The notes: generated from the sequence alone by a model not told the origin. Shown: positions 34,924 to 46,770, counted from the first letter of the stretch. The stretch: DNA of 64,000 bases from Aldrovandia affinis (GCA_029706075.1 JAINUG010000011.1:3160501-3224500), one strand, 5' to 3'. Program-made: numbers and translations.

Positions 34924-35602
34924 TGTCACGTCTCATGTTCGTGTCCCCGCAAATAGATGATTTGGTTCATTTCATGTTTTCCTGGTTGTCCGGTCCGTGT
35001 TTTCACTATCACTTACCTGTTTCCAGTCTCGTCATTGTATTATCGTTTTCACCTGTTCCTCATGTGTTTGATTGCAGCCAGCTGCATTCATGTTAATTCC
35101 TGATTGTTTCTCATTATGTCTGATGTATATAAGCTGTGTGTTTTCCCATATTCGTTGCCAGATTGTCTTGTGCTTTGCTTATGCTTCCACAACTTTCCAG
35201 CGTTTCCTCGTGTTCGTGTTTCCTCGTGTTCGTGTTTCCTCGTGTTCATGTTTCCTCGTGTTTGTTTGTGTTCCCTCGTGTTTGTGTTCATGCTTCCGTG
35301 TTCGTTCGTGTCTCAGTCTCGTTCCTGATCCACCTGTTCGTGCTCCTCGTGGTTCCAGCCCTGCTCCTCTCTGTGTTCCCCGGACTGACTTCCTGATACC
35401 GACCTCCGCCTGCCCATTGACCACGTCTTGCCTGTCTGTGACACAGCTGGAGCCTGAAACGAACTTTGCCTGTCCTCGACTACTCTCTGGATTCCTGTAT
35501 TGCCCTGATTGCTCCCGTTTGACCATTGCCTATTGTTTTCGTAATAAAGAACATTATTGCATTCCTGGGTCTGCGCCTGGTTTTCCGACACCGTTCCTGA
35601 CG
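34924..35602 (+). mobile_element. Solo LTR inserted in Tc1
   Basis: Starts TGTCACGTC and ends CCTGACG (one change from the expected CA). It is flanked by a perfect 5-bp duplication taaac (34919-34923 and 35603-35607). A TATA-like tgtatataagc lies near 35125 and an AATAAA near 35542, correct for plus-strand transcription. Within it, 35208-35290 is a 15-bp tandem repeat (tttcctcgtgttcgtg). The long plus-strand ORF (35072-35605) and the minus ORFs are LTR artefacts. The opening TGTCACG resembles the LTR at 397. Confidence 0.78.
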
Positions 35603-36265
35603 TAAACGATGCTCAATTGGTCTTAAGGGGCCTAATGTGTTCCAAGAAAACATTCCCCACACCATTACACCACCATCACCAGCCCGAACCATTGACACAA
35701 GGCAGGATGGATGCATGAATTCATGTTGTTTACGTCAAATTCTGACCCTACCATCTGCATGTTGCAGCAGAAATCAAGATTTGTCAGACCAGGCAACGTT
35801 TTTCCAATCTTCAACTGTCCAGGTTTGGTGAGCTTGTACTCACTGTAGCCTCATTTTATTGTTCTTAGCTTCTTACTTCTTGGTCTTCTGCTGCTGTAGC
35901 CCACTTCAAGGTTCGATGTGTTGTGCATTCAGAGATGCTCTTCTGCATACCACTGTTGTAATGCATGGTTATTTGAGTTACTGTTAACTTCCTGTCAGCT
36001 TGAACCAGTCTGGCCATTCTCCTCTGACCTCTCTCATTAACAAGGCATTTTTGCCCACAGAGCTGCCGCTCACTGGATGTTTTTAGTTTTTTGCACCATT
36101 CTCTGTAAACTCTAGAGACTTTCAGCAGTTTCTGAGATACTCACACCACCCCGTCTGGCACCAACAATCATTCCACGGCCAAAGTCACTTAGATCACATT
36201 TCCTCCCAATTTAGATTTTTGGTCTGAACAACTGAACCTTTTGACTATATCTGACCATATCAGAA

Positions 36266-38732
36266 CACTGATATTGTGTACCATACTTCTTCATTACCTT
36301 TGGCATTTGATAATGCCATTTCATAACTCTCAGGCACCTCATGTTTTTCCTGAGTGAAAAAAAGAAACACAAAATGAGTTTGTTCTAATGTTCCCACTAT
36401 TAATCGGTCAAATGTAGGATTTAAATTTCTGACAAAATTGCCAATATTTTAAATGGAATTAATGTGATTATTGTGATAACCATAACCTGAACTAGGTAGC
36501 CTTCAAGTAAAAATAAAAACAAAATTGTATGTCAAAATCTGGCTCTGTGAACAAAGATGTCTGCCAGCATTCAAATTATACATAGAAAATCCTTAACATG
36601 CAATGGTGGAGAGCATCTGATGAACATGCCCTCTATAATTCATCTAAGCCTCTATGGCTCTTTAAAATTTCTCAGAAGGCTGGTGTAACTTTCCCAGTTT
36701 GCGAAGTCTGCCTGCAGACTCTTCGCTCTTTTTCATGAGCTGGTGGTGTGGGGACAGTTGAAAACAGAGCGATAAAATTGTAAATGTGTACACTGCTCAA
36801 ATATTTAAACTAAGCCTAGAAATACACTCATTAGGGAAAGTGAGAAACGGATGAATTAATTGAGTTGAAGGAACCCAGTGCATTCAGAGGCAGTACTGAA
36901 AATATACTGAATAAAAAGAAAGACCTACTGAAATATATACAGTATTCAATATATAGCTTTCTTAGCTGGTCCATACATACCATATCAAATGTAAAATGTA
37001 TCACTGTCAATCTTCGTCAACCAAAAGATAATTATAGTAATAATTAAAATATAAAGCATTCAACCCTACCAGGTCATATTAGTATCCACCAGACACAAAT
37101 AGGTTTGTGCACTGAATTTTCTATTGCATCCCTTTCCCCACACTGAGTGTTAGCTGGCTTTATCTTTAACTTGCATACAAAAACAGCAAGACCTGCAAGT
37201 AGCTGTAATCTGGCTCTGTGTCACATGAAAGTTTCAGGCAAAATGTTACTTGCACTATTGTTTTAATTTATGTTATATTTATGTTTATGCTATATCTGTT
37301 TCGTATTTTCTGTCAATTTAGTGAAATATGTACTGCAAAAGTTGTGTTTTAATAGTTCAGAAGTTCATAACTTTTCATTGCGCTACAAACATGAAGTACC
37401 ACAACCGCCCACGGTTCATCACAGGTACGTTGCTGGAACAGCTCAAGCGAACTGACACTCCGTCTTGCACATTTGGTCTATATTTTGCCCAGCTGTACAG
37501 CAAGATTGAGTGTTTACACACTTATATTGTATCCTTATATTAGTAGGTGTGTTTCCCTAGTTCCCTCCTGTACTTGTGGGGAATTACCAGCAGCAGATAT
37601 TTTAATAAGCAGCTAAATCCTTTTAATTTCTGTATTGTCATGGCAGGAAATAAACATGGAAACCTGGAAAAAGGCAAACTGCGTTTCCCTATCTTAATTT
37701 TTGAAGGGAATGGGGTGATTTTGAAAATACAAAACAGAAACTCTGGGCAAATGACATTATGAAGTTGCAAGATACATCCATCTCGCTTTGACAATTGAGA
37801 GCTTAAAATCAACGCCTCCTGCTTTAATAACATGCTTCCCCATCCCTGAAATAAGTTTTCAGGACCATACCAAAGGAGTCAAAACAATTCAATTGACAGA
37901 TTGAGAATAGTCTGGCCAAACTTGAATTACACTCAGAATTGATGTTTGAATCTCTAAGATGTGCAAGCTAATAATAACCAAAATTACCACTTGTTAGATT
38001 AGCTCCATGAGTTCTATATCAGCTAGCTGGCAAATGTTAGCAAATATGTCCACTTAATGCTACCTAGCAGTCTAGCTAGCATGGTGCCAATCACTCGGTC
38101 CGTGCAAATTTAATTGGCTACAATTTCTAACTTCCACCGCCTTATTGAGATACAGCGCTGGATTAGTCCAAGGTTTAGTTTGATTTGATTTAATTGCATT
38201 TGTCCTTAAACATTATAAGTTAATTTGATTGAATTTCAGCCAGTATCTACATGCAGTGTTATTTTGATAGCACTTCAGCTCAGTTACTTGAGTACAAACT
38301 TTCTCACATAGACTACAACATGAGTTAATATAATATTATCAAATTAACTAACTAGGAAAAAAGGTCTCTCACAAAGTATTCACTTACCCATAATCAACAA
38401 TCATCAACAATGGTGAAATTCTCAATGCTATCTCACTGCAGACTGCATGGGTTACTGGAACACAGAGCTTTAAAACAAGCCTTGTGTAGACCATTTAAAA
38501 ATGGTGTGCCTCATAGAAAATACTACATTTAACTGGTGACATGGTGTTCATTGGTAAAATAGGAACTGTTACTGAATCTAGTTAGAGAAGAGAGACAAAT
38601 CCTCAGGCACCTCAGGTACACAATGTTGCCATAATGCTGCATAAACATTGTGAGAACATTATGGAGCTCCTGGGTACCTTGGTATCATGCAGCTTCAGGT
38701 AATTATCACATTTGGTGGAACAAAAAATATTG
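36266..38732. other. Non-coding stretch, no gene recognised
   Basis: AT-rich unassigned sequence. The paired ORFs near 37547-37833 on opposite strands have no recognisable domain. Confidence 0.4.
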
Positions 38733-39042
38733 TCCTACTTTACATTAGTGGCCCTAAACCTGTGTAAGTACAGTGTAACTACATAAGTAGGTACAGTGTA
38801 ACTACTGTGTTGAAGGTCATATCATGATTGTGGAGGAATATAATTCATTAGCTAGCTAGAACTTATGATTGTCACTGCTGGGAGTTAATTTTCCACTGCA
38901 GTACAAAACAACACTTCAAATACAAACAGTTGTATGTGTATGTTAAATTATGTGCATACAGTACATAGTCGTTAAACTGTACCTACCTCTGTCGTTACAG
39001 TGTAATTATATGGGTATTAGGGCTACTTAATGTAAAGTGGGA
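38733..39042. mobile_element. Palindromic MITE
   Basis: The left side tcctactttacattagtggc with a downstream gtgtaagtacagtgtaacta is mirrored on the right by gtgtaattatatgggtatta and gggctacttaatgtaaagtg. Arms are about 85 bp with roughly 75-80% match by eye, around a unique centre. It is typical of an old non-autonomous DNA transposon; class and TSD not determined. Confidence 0.6.
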
Positions 39043-39044
39043 TC

Positions 39045-40598
39045 AAAAATCTACACTGAGTCACCGTCTTTATCTTCCTGTAAGCATATTTGCTGTTGGC
39101 TTCCTAGGTATGTTTTTTGGATGATGCAGATTCCTTGGTGCAGTACACAGTTCAGATGGGGAAATAAATACATGAGGGTGAAGTTAGCATATAATTAGCT
39201 CAGTCTAACCTTAAAAAATGACAGCAAGTGTAAAAGGAGGTTATGCTCTTTGCTCACCGGCGAATCCTGTCTGACACTGATCAGAATATGCGAATGTGAA
39301 AATGTGACACTGTGCTCCTTGCTGCTGACACAGTTTGGATGGCAGCTCCAGAGAATTTGGATACCCCCCCTTCCACCCCTGCATATCCCGTGGAGGCTCT
39401 CAAACACCCACGCCTCTTAGTTCTCTGACTAAATTAGTGTTCTGAAAAAAAACAACTGCATTCAACTTCAAAGATTTCTTTCTCTTTTCTTTTCCTTCCT
39501 TATTTTTCATGTCAGCAGTGCTTGCACCCCCTGCCTTATTGCCTCGGGCACTTTTTTTTATAAACAACGCCTCTCTCTCCTACAAACTCATCAGACCACT
39601 CGTTGTTAGTGGCTTGTGGCCAAATGTTGGGGTTTTTTTCGGGGGTTTTTCCACTTTTAAGTAAGTTAAGCATGTGATATCACCCACTGGAACCTGAATA
39701 AATGTGTGATTTGGTGCCTTAGCCTAGGAGCTTTGGTGTTGGCTTGGTTAGTTAGCACTTTAACTTGGGTTGTGTCGCTCTGATGGCCAGCCCCCATTCC
39801 ACACACATATAATAAAGCCCCAGGTGAACTTGAGTATAAGTATCTGGACTATTCTGTGTCCATAATTGTCAAATGACAGCCAAAACAAACCTGCGGTTGG
39901 AGGAGCACCCCCTAGTGGAACCCCCCAGAAACACTGATGCAGACGCACTTGATTAATGAACATCAGACTACTTCCCTGGAGCAAAAGGACACAAGTTTAA
40001 AAGTTTCTCAATTGATTTTTATGTATCTGCGTGCGTATAGTACGCACAAATGTATTTGTTTCTTCTTCGGACCATTCATCAGCTGCTGCTCCATTACCTT
40101 CTGGAGTGGAAGATCCTCTCTCTCATTTTGCCCTCGGTTAAACACAAATAATTCTCTCCCCTTTGTAGTCTTCGTCTGGTACATCATCGACATTGCAATC
40201 ATTTGGTAATCACACCCGACACAACATATTTATTCCTGATTATTGATTTAGCCACTGATGCCAAAGTGGCTCACGGTAATGTAAGAGGGCAACGTGTCGC
40301 CATAGAGAGGGAGCATCAATCGACAGCAGGACCTCTTCCGTCAGGGCCAGTGACACGCTGTTTGTCTTTGGGGGGGGTGAATGATGCTCCTGCACCTCTG
40401 TACATATACTCACTATCCAGGGATGTATCTACTGTAGATATTATTTTCCAGCTGTTTGTTTGGGTATCCATCATCCCACCTAGATCAGAGGTTTCTCAGA
40501 AGAGAATTAACAGTTATGGCTGAGCGAAACCATGGAGTACCCACAGTGCAGCTCTGGAGTGGGACCCTTTTTGATTAGATGTGAATATACTGTATACA
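39045..40598. other. Non-coding; possible conserved element 40005-40330
   Basis: No gene. 40005-40330 is unique-looking, with several AT-rich cores and balanced composition. ORFs on both strands there lack family resemblance. Confidence 0.3.
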
Positions 40599-40600
40599 TA

Positions 40601-41047
40601 CAAGAAACTGCCAAAATAAAGGAAACATGAGTAAATGAAGGGTTCTGGTGGCTCTTCTATGGGGTGGGGTGCATTTTCCTGACATGACTTAAGTCCACTC
40701 ATTCCTTTAGAGGGCAAGGTAAACGTCAATAAATACAAAGCTATTTTGAGTGATCCACTTCATCTTATTGTGAAGAATTTCTATCATGGTGGGAGTGGTC
40801 TTTTCCAGGATGACAGTGCCACCATCCACAGGGCATCACTGAATGGTTTGATGAGCATGAAAATGATGTAAACATCATCGATATATGCCATGGCCTTCTC
40901 AGTCACCAGATCTCAACCCAATTGAAAGTGAGTTTCAGACACTATCTATGAATCTCTACCATTGAAGCTGTTCTGGTGGCTCGTCGTGGTCCAACGCCCT
41001 ACTAAGAAACGTTTTGTTGGTGTTTCCTTTATTTTGGCAGTTACCTG
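40601..41047 (+). mobile_element. Tc1-like element, internal deletion
   Basis: Left terminus caagaaactgccaaaataaa and right terminus ttattttggcagttacctg, flanked by TA. The interior retains pieces of the transposase C-terminal half, including the region around ttccaggatgacagtgcc (catalytic Asp) and ccagatctcaacccaattga (the PDLNPIE block), then gctgttctggtggctcg. Frames are broken. It shares its 5' interior with the fragment at 19236. Confidence 0.82.
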
Positions 41048-41063
41048 TACATGCATATAACTA

Positions 41064-41563
41064 CAGGTAACTGGCAAAATAAAATAAACAGTTGAATAAA
41101 TGAGGGAAACAAAGTATATTGATGTCAGGTGTGGCTCCTGCGTTAATTAAGCAATTAACATCCCATCATGTTTAGGGTAATGTATAAAATGAGGCCCAGT
41201 TGACCAGTTATGTTGCCTACCATACCATGGCTACAAGAAGAGATCTCAGTGACATTAAAAGAGGGATGACTGTTGGGGTACGTTTGGCAGGAGCTTCAGT
41301 GATGAAGACTGCTCAACTTGTGGACGTTTCATGAGCAACACTGGCTAAGGTGAAGTTGGCATGGAAATCTGAGGGAAAAACATCAACTAAGGGCAACTGT
41401 GGTCGAAAGTGCATGCTCCTTGACTGTGATGTCTGTGCAATGGATCAATGTGCAAGGCAAAACAGACAAGCAACTCTGAATCAGTTGACTGCAAATATCA
41501 ATCTAGGGCATGAGCTGGCAGTTTTATCAAGAACAGTCTGTCGAGAACACAAATAAATGCAAG
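41064..41563 (+). mobile_element. Tc1-like element, 5' half only
   Basis: Starts after TA with caggtaactggcaaaataaa, a diverged form of the terminus of the previous element, only 16 bp after it. The N-terminal transposase begins at 41228: MATRRDLSDIKRGMTVGVRL with AGASVMKTAQLVD, then a stop. The open frame 41350-41556 continues with the second DNA-binding helix region (GRKCMLLDCD and NRQATLNQLTANIN). The catalytic half and the right terminus are missing. Confidence 0.78.
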
Positions 41564-41565
41564 TG

Positions 41566-41593
41566 TTTCTCTCTCTCTCTCTCTCTCTCTCTC
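41566..41593. repeat. (CT)n microsatellite
   Basis: About 14 CT units at the truncated edge of the Tc1 fragment. Confidence 0.9.
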
Positions 41594-43740
41594 CCCCTCT
41601 TTCTATCTTTCTATACCCTTATCACAGGATTGGAGGCATAGCTGCAGATTTCACTCATCTACTGAATTATTCATGGCAGGCCCAATGACACATAAATAAC
41701 AGGTGAGGACTGTGGTTGAAAAATTAAAAAGCAAGCTCTGTGCTAATTGACCAGAATAGAAGCATTACTCAGTCCTTGTTTTGTGAGCAGGGCTGGACTG
41801 GGACAAAAGATAGGCCCTGCCATTTGGCTCAAACACTGGCGCCCCAGGGTTAGTGTTTCTGTGTATGAGAGAGAGATACTTTAAATGTGTTTTTGTGTGC
41901 GGAAGTGAATGATTGGGAGAGAGAGATATAGATCACATGGCACATACAGGTCAGGCACTATACCTTGGTTCAGTGCATCAAATAAACAAAAATATTTTTT
42001 TAAAGGGTTTTTCATCCATTTTTTTACTTCAGAGGGCCAGTGCACCCTGAATTCCCAGGATTCTGGTAGTAAAGTGAGTGCTGTAAGGTACCTTTATTCT
42101 TTGGATTTTGGGTTGGAAATCAAAATATATCACTCCCCTACATTGAATAACATTCAATTTTGTATTATTATAATTAGTAGTAGGAGTAGTATCAACTATG
42201 AATTGGTTAATTCATTCATTATTGAATTGCCATGGTCCTTTGATGTGACAAGAAGAGCCAGTAACTTTGGCTCGAGTACTATCCTGTTCTAACAGCATTG
42301 GACAGTATTGATTTTGAATGTGGATCATGAGTTGCACATTTTAATTACACACACTGCTCTCCATGATTGGCTTTGTTATTATGCTAATGGTTATCGCTCC
42401 CTTGAGGAAAATACCACTCATACCACTCATTCCTCTAATGTAACAAGAGTGATCTGTTATTGTTATATAACAACCGGGAAAAAATAATTAACACCTTGTT
42501 AATGTTATAAGCTATTGGCACCTTGTGAAATATAATTTTATAGATTCTAAAGTGTTATTAGGTCAAAGAAAAATGACAATGTCAACAAAAAATTACTACA
42601 TTAATTTGACTTATTATCTCCTAGGGGGTACATTTATTGTTAAATCTTTAGTTTTGGGTGTGTTTGTTTACTTCACAGACATTTAACCCTCAAGAACCCA
42701 TAGCAGAATCCCATCGAGACACTTGTCAATGTGATTGAAGCATATGTGTGGTTTTAATCATAGAAAAGCATGTACCCATGTAAACACAAAATTCCGTACT
42801 ACAACAACGGACACGCCATTTGAAATATCAGAGATATTAGGCTTTCAATGATAGCTGCATGTATGAGTACTTGTTTTACTATAAAGGTGAATTTCTGTAA
42901 TACGGATCAATAATCCAGCAGCAACACTCTGAAGTGGAGACTGATGAGGAAGTAGTAAAATATAAGGAAAATAAAAGGGACAATAAAACTAATGATGCAT
43001 TATTTTTTAGTTGTTAGTGATAGTTTATATCTGTCAGCTATCTTGCGAACTAGATCTGACTTATGTTCAGCTAGCAAGAAAACTGCTTTTTTGTTATTGC
43101 TTTAAGACAACCTAATATTAGCTTACAAGCTGACTAATGGTAGCATCTTTCTTAAACAACATTGTTGAATAAATATTAACCTGACTAATGAAATCTCAAT
43201 TTGATGTGTTCCCTGTCTGAATGCAAAACTATCTAACGTTCCCTTAGATGCAATACTATTTATAGTATACTCCCTATCTCACCAGCTGGCTCCGACCAGT
43301 TTGGGCTAACAATAAGTTAGCAAAATTGGTAGTCATAGTGGGCTTTTTTTAGATTATAGATATATTCACTTGATTTAATATTGAAGAACAATTACCTTTC
43401 TTTTGAATAAACAAATCTTACAAGTAAACATTTTGCTTTGTTCTGGAGTTAATTTTTAGTTTGTGTCATTTTTAGTCAAAAGCATTGGTTAAGTAGCTGC
43501 TTTCCTTGAATTCACCTATCTTGGAATCCTAGAGCAGATGTATCCTATTCTTCTGGTTTCTAAACTCCCTACATTGCTGAAAGATGGGAGGAAATGTCAG
43601 ATAGCGGAGGAGTGTCCAGGAACTTGACCATCAAGCTGAAACAAATTCAGGTGAGTCTGTAGTACTGGTGAAATGAAAAGTCCTTGTAATCCTCTACTAT
43701 GGGGAGGGGAGGCCAATTCATGTTCACTAAAGAGGAATAA
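41594..43740. other. Non-coding stretch, no gene recognised
   Basis: AT-rich. The phrase cagggctggactgggacaaaa near 41789 resembles a fish hAT terminus but no partner end was found. Nothing else recognised. Confidence 0.4.
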
Positions 43741-44556
43741 ATGAAATTTAAGCAGTTCAAGTCCAGTGAATAACCTGAAATGGTACAAAGGTAAGCGGTA
43801 AACTGCTAGAAGTTTAGGTTACCCAAAACTGAAAAATAATGTAAATTGTTTGGCAGTGAGTAGTTTCCTACACCATCAAAAGGCACTTGGAAACTCTGCC
43901 AGGAAGAGGTCTAGCAGACCCAAAGCCACAACAAAATCAGAAGACAAATTTCTGAGAGTCAACAGCTTGCGTGATAGGTGGCTCACAGGACAACAGCTTC
44001 AAGCACAGCTTAACACTGGTCGAAGTAAGGAAGTCTCAGTTTCAACTGTGAAGAGAAGACTTCGAGCTGCAGATTTGACAGGTTGAGTGGCAGTAAGAAA
44101 GCTATTGCTAAGATGGCAAAATAAGAAAAAGAGGCTTGCCTGGGCCATGAAGCACCACCAGTGTTTTTTTTTGGTTCTTTGGTTCATCACGCAGGGTTTT
44201 TGTACGCCGTTGAGTAGCCAAAAGGATGGTTCCTCAGTGTGTGACACCTACTGTCAAACATGGAGGAGGAAGCGTGATGGTCTGGGGCTCTTTTGCTGGA
44301 TCCAGAGTCGGCGACTTGCACAGAGTGACTATTAACCCACGTTAACCCATTACTTGTTCCCTGAAAAGGGCCCTTTTTTATAACTCTGAAATTCACATTA
44401 TTTTTCAGTTTTTGGTAAGCTAAACTTTTTTTTTAACCTCTTGCAGTTTACTGCTTACCTTTGTACCATTTCAGGTAATTCACTGGACTTGAACTGCTTA
44501 AATTTCAGTAAAAACTGGAAAATGGGAATGTTATAAAACTTTTGACCGGTAGTGTT
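43741..44556 (+). mobile_element. Tc1-like element, second copy of the 20683 family
   Basis: Lacks the outer left terminus but begins within the same 5' non-coding sequence (tgaaatttaagcagttcaag). It ends with the intact right terminus (aacttttgaccggtagtg). Transposase frames: 43850-44086 reads PKATTKSEDKFLRVNSLRDR and EVSVSTVKRRLRAADLTG with a stop. The next frame carries NKKKRLAWAMKHHQ and, after a deletion of the first catalytic segment, KDGSSVCDTYCQTW-type decayed sequence for the VKHGGGSVMVWG block. The region after GDLHRV is deleted at the same point as in the 20683 copy. Confidence 0.82.
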
Positions 44557-45221
44557 GTAAAAGGTCAGTAGTTAGACCGGGTCAATAAAGTATGCCACAG
44601 CAACATACTCAATGTCATTAGGAAAAGGTATACATTTAATTTTGACAATCAAAAATACACAAGACAAGTTAGCGTACAATAATTAAAACATTTCCAAGAT
44701 GGCAGCAAGCATGTCTATTGTCTCTGCTCAGTGTTTGTAGCTGAATGTTGTACCCCTGTTTTATATGGCTGTAATTATGTTGGAAAGTACTGCAATATTG
44801 CACATACCAAGAGTTTTAAAGGAGACCTGAAGAACATCAAAATTACTTGGTGAAACAACTGTGGCCTGTAGAAATCTCTGAGTGTGTTTTACTTGAAATA
44901 GTCTGCACTGGTACGTATTGTGAGCTGGCACCTGCCTACTCCATCCTGCAGCTGACAGTAAGAAAACGCTATAGGTTTTAGGTTTTTTTGCTCTTCAACA
45001 TCTATGAGATTCCAGCCCATATAATGCTGCACTTGCTAAAAGATATGAGAGTTGGACCACTGACTATACCATACCAATTAATGCCCAGACATTTGCACAC
45101 ACCAAATCTACTTGCGCTTCTTACACATCAATATGCGATCGAACTGTGACTTTGTTGCGCACAAATTCTACTCAACATTTGATATCTACAGCATCTGCTC
45201 ATTCTGTATGACTCTTTTACT

Positions 45222-45705
45222 GTGTTTCAAAACTCTTACACACAATTTGTAAAGAGCATTGATTTGAAGAGAGACACTTACAAGAACATGGAGCTGAAAT
45301 ATGTTGTAATGATGTTGCTTATGTTAGCGGATAATATTCAAACAAACCCGGGTGCTTTTGATATTAAATGCGTACTCACCCAGGCTAATTTTCTCAACAG
45401 ATCGGGTCTTGATTTTGTGCACTTGAATGCACAAAGCCTTGTTCCAAAAATGGACATGCTAACAATATGGGCTCAAAAAACGGATATGGACTTCATTGTA
45501 TTGTTTGAGACTTGGTTAAGGAAGTCGGATCCTGATAACGAAATTGCTGTGAGTGGATATAATGTGTTTTGTGCGGACCAGCAAAGCAAAGGAGGCAGCG
45601 TACCTATTTATGCAAAAATGAAGTTTATTACAACGGTGATAAAATCGGTATCTGTTCCCAAGCAATTTGAATTACTTGGCTGAATATTAAGTTTGCTATA
45701 GGTTG
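45222..45705 (+). pseudogene. LINE ORF2 endonuclease, first part
   Basis: The open frame (45222-45683) contains MELKYVVMMLLMLADNIQTN then PGA, which occupies the place of the '(G)DIExNPGP' motif common near the start of such ORFs and known elsewhere as a 2A-like peptide; here it is degenerate. AP-endonuclease blocks follow: LDFVHLNAQSLVPKMDML (Asn block) and DFIVLFETWLRKS (catalytic Glu within ETWL), then GYNVFCADQQSKGGSVPIYA. A stop lies 15 codons before the LTR insertion. It cuts target DNA in the active family; this copy is dead. Confidence 0.8.
45702..45705. repeat. Target-site duplication gttg (left)
   Basis: Matches 51058-51061 on the other side of the LTR retrotransposon; a 4-bp duplication. 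Confidence 0.75.
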
Positions 45706-46061
45706 TGTAGCAAGACCAAGGGTGTGGGGTTTCCACTCGCTAATAAATGATAATTTATTCACTGTACCACGCAGATAATGGAGACACGGGAGACAGTTCC
45801 AAATAAACACACGTTTATTTTTTAGGCACAGGCGGAAGGATTCCGCATACGGAAGTGTCTTTCCCGTGGCAGGGAAGTCCCGGTAATGAACACAAAGCAA
45901 AGTCCACAAACTTCCCTTTATCAGGATTGTCCGTGATCCGATTGCGTGGTCGTGGTCCGTTCCAGGGTAGTCCGTTGCCGTCGTCGTCGTCCAATTACGT
46001 AGTTCGTTTCCAAAAATAATCCGTCCAAAAAAGTAATTCCAAAAACAAAAACTAGCTAGCT

Positions 46062-46119
<58 letters not shown>

Positions 46120-46341
46120 TCTATCTCGATCTATCTCTCTCTCTCTCTCTCTATCTCCTTCCTACTCCCAACAGCGTCCTTGTGAGAGAGCGCTCTTTTT
46201 AAAGACTGGTGATTTCATTACGCGCGTCAGCTGTGGAATCCGTCCCGGGGTTCCCATCAGTGCGCGGGGGTGGAGCCAGCGTGCCGAAAGGTATCTCCCC
46301 TCAATGACGACGCCATAGGACGCGCCTACGCGGGCGCTACA
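45706..46341 (-). repeat. 3' LTR of the Gmr1-like element
   Basis: 636 bp, minus-strand ends TGTAGCGCCC ... GGTCTTGCTACA. It contains a CT microsatellite (46065-46155) that it shares with the other LTR. AATAAA signals on the minus strand lie near 45805-45820, and a TATA-like tttaaaaag near 46195. It lacks an 18-bp segment that the 5' LTR has (50573-50590). Confidence 0.95.
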
Positions 46342-46342
46342 C

Positions 46343-46356
46343 ACCCTCCCCCTCAG
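46343..46356 (-). promoter_or_regulatory. Polypurine tract
   Basis: The minus strand reads gagggggaggg immediately upstream of the 3' LTR. This is where plus-strand DNA synthesis would be primed during reverse transcription. Confidence 0.8.
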
Positions 46357-46770
46357 CTCCGACCCGGGCGGGGGAGCGGCCTGGCACCACAGGGCTTCTC
46401 TCCGCGAGAGGGCGTCCGCATTGCCATGGTGGACGCCGGACCTGTGGAGCACATTAAAATTAAACGGTTGCAATGACAGAAACCAACGGGTCACTCTCGG
46501 GTTAGTCTCGCGATTTCTGGACATCCAGACCAGCGGGGCATGATCCGTGACTAAGGTGAATGTCCTCCCTAATAAATAATACCGGAGTGTCTCTAGTGCC
46601 CATTTGATCGCCAGGCACTCTTTCTCCACGGTCGAGTATCTTGTTTCCCTCGGTATCAGCTTACGGCTGATGTACATCACAGAGGGTGTTCCTCACCCCC
46701 TGTACCTGAGACAGGACCGCCCGATTCCAGTCTCTGATGCGTCCGTCTGGACCAGCAGGGGTTTTGGAAG
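46350..46770 (-). pseudogene. Gmr1-like RNase H domain
   Basis: The ORF 46162-46680 begins MMYISRKLIPRETRYSTVEK, then ECLAIKWALETLRYYLLG, VTDHAPLVWM and HGNADALSRR. That is a gypsy-type RNase H with the catalytic Glu (KECLA) and Asp (TDH) blocks and the NADALSR end. The first catalytic block (the TDAS type, near 46745) lies in other frames: between 46680 and 46770 there are at least two frame changes relative to the RT ORF. The reading frame runs through the purine tract into the LTR, so the ORF's last 60 codons are LTR sequence. RNase H degrades the RNA template during reverse transcription. Confidence 0.85.

Larger units (their letters stand above)
34500..36190 (-). pseudogene. Tc1 transposase pseudogene
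   Basis: From 36190 downwards the minus strand reads MIVGARRGGVSISET, then RQLCGQKCLVNERGQRRMAR (first helix-turn-helix and linker), LPGLTNLDFCC, GDGGVMVWGMFSWNTLGPL (35600-35716), and after the LTR RDSLNATACLSLVADHVH. It then reads YFQQDNVPCHK (second catalytic Asp region) and SQDLSPIEHIWDVV (the third catalytic position). The gene order matches the fish Tc1 transposase of about 340 residues. Stops, frameshifts, the LTR insertion and a 45-bp inverted duplication (34828-34921) destroy it. Confidence 0.85.
33182..36265 (-). mobile_element. Tc1-like element, antisense, interrupted by a hAT and a solo LTR
   Basis: The left edge is the well-known fish Tc1 terminus cattcagtggccactttatt, then aggtacacc (33182-33210). 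A hAT element follows, and the Tc1 3' coding region resumes at about 34481 (ccctttgcccccagaac). Transposase sequence reads on the minus strand to about 36190, broken by a solo LTR at 34924-35602. The right inverted repeat is missing; recognisable sequence stops near 36265 within the 5' non-coding part. Removal of the two inserts leaves a collinear, decayed Tc1. Confidence 0.8.

Noticed and set aside
35072..35605. 177-codon ORF
   Set aside because: Lies inside a solo LTR with exact TSD; composition reflects the LTR's 15-bp tandem repeat.
45701..45705. 5-bp TSD ggttg for the Gmr1-like element
   Set aside because: The right flank reads gttgt; only the 4-base gttg is shared.
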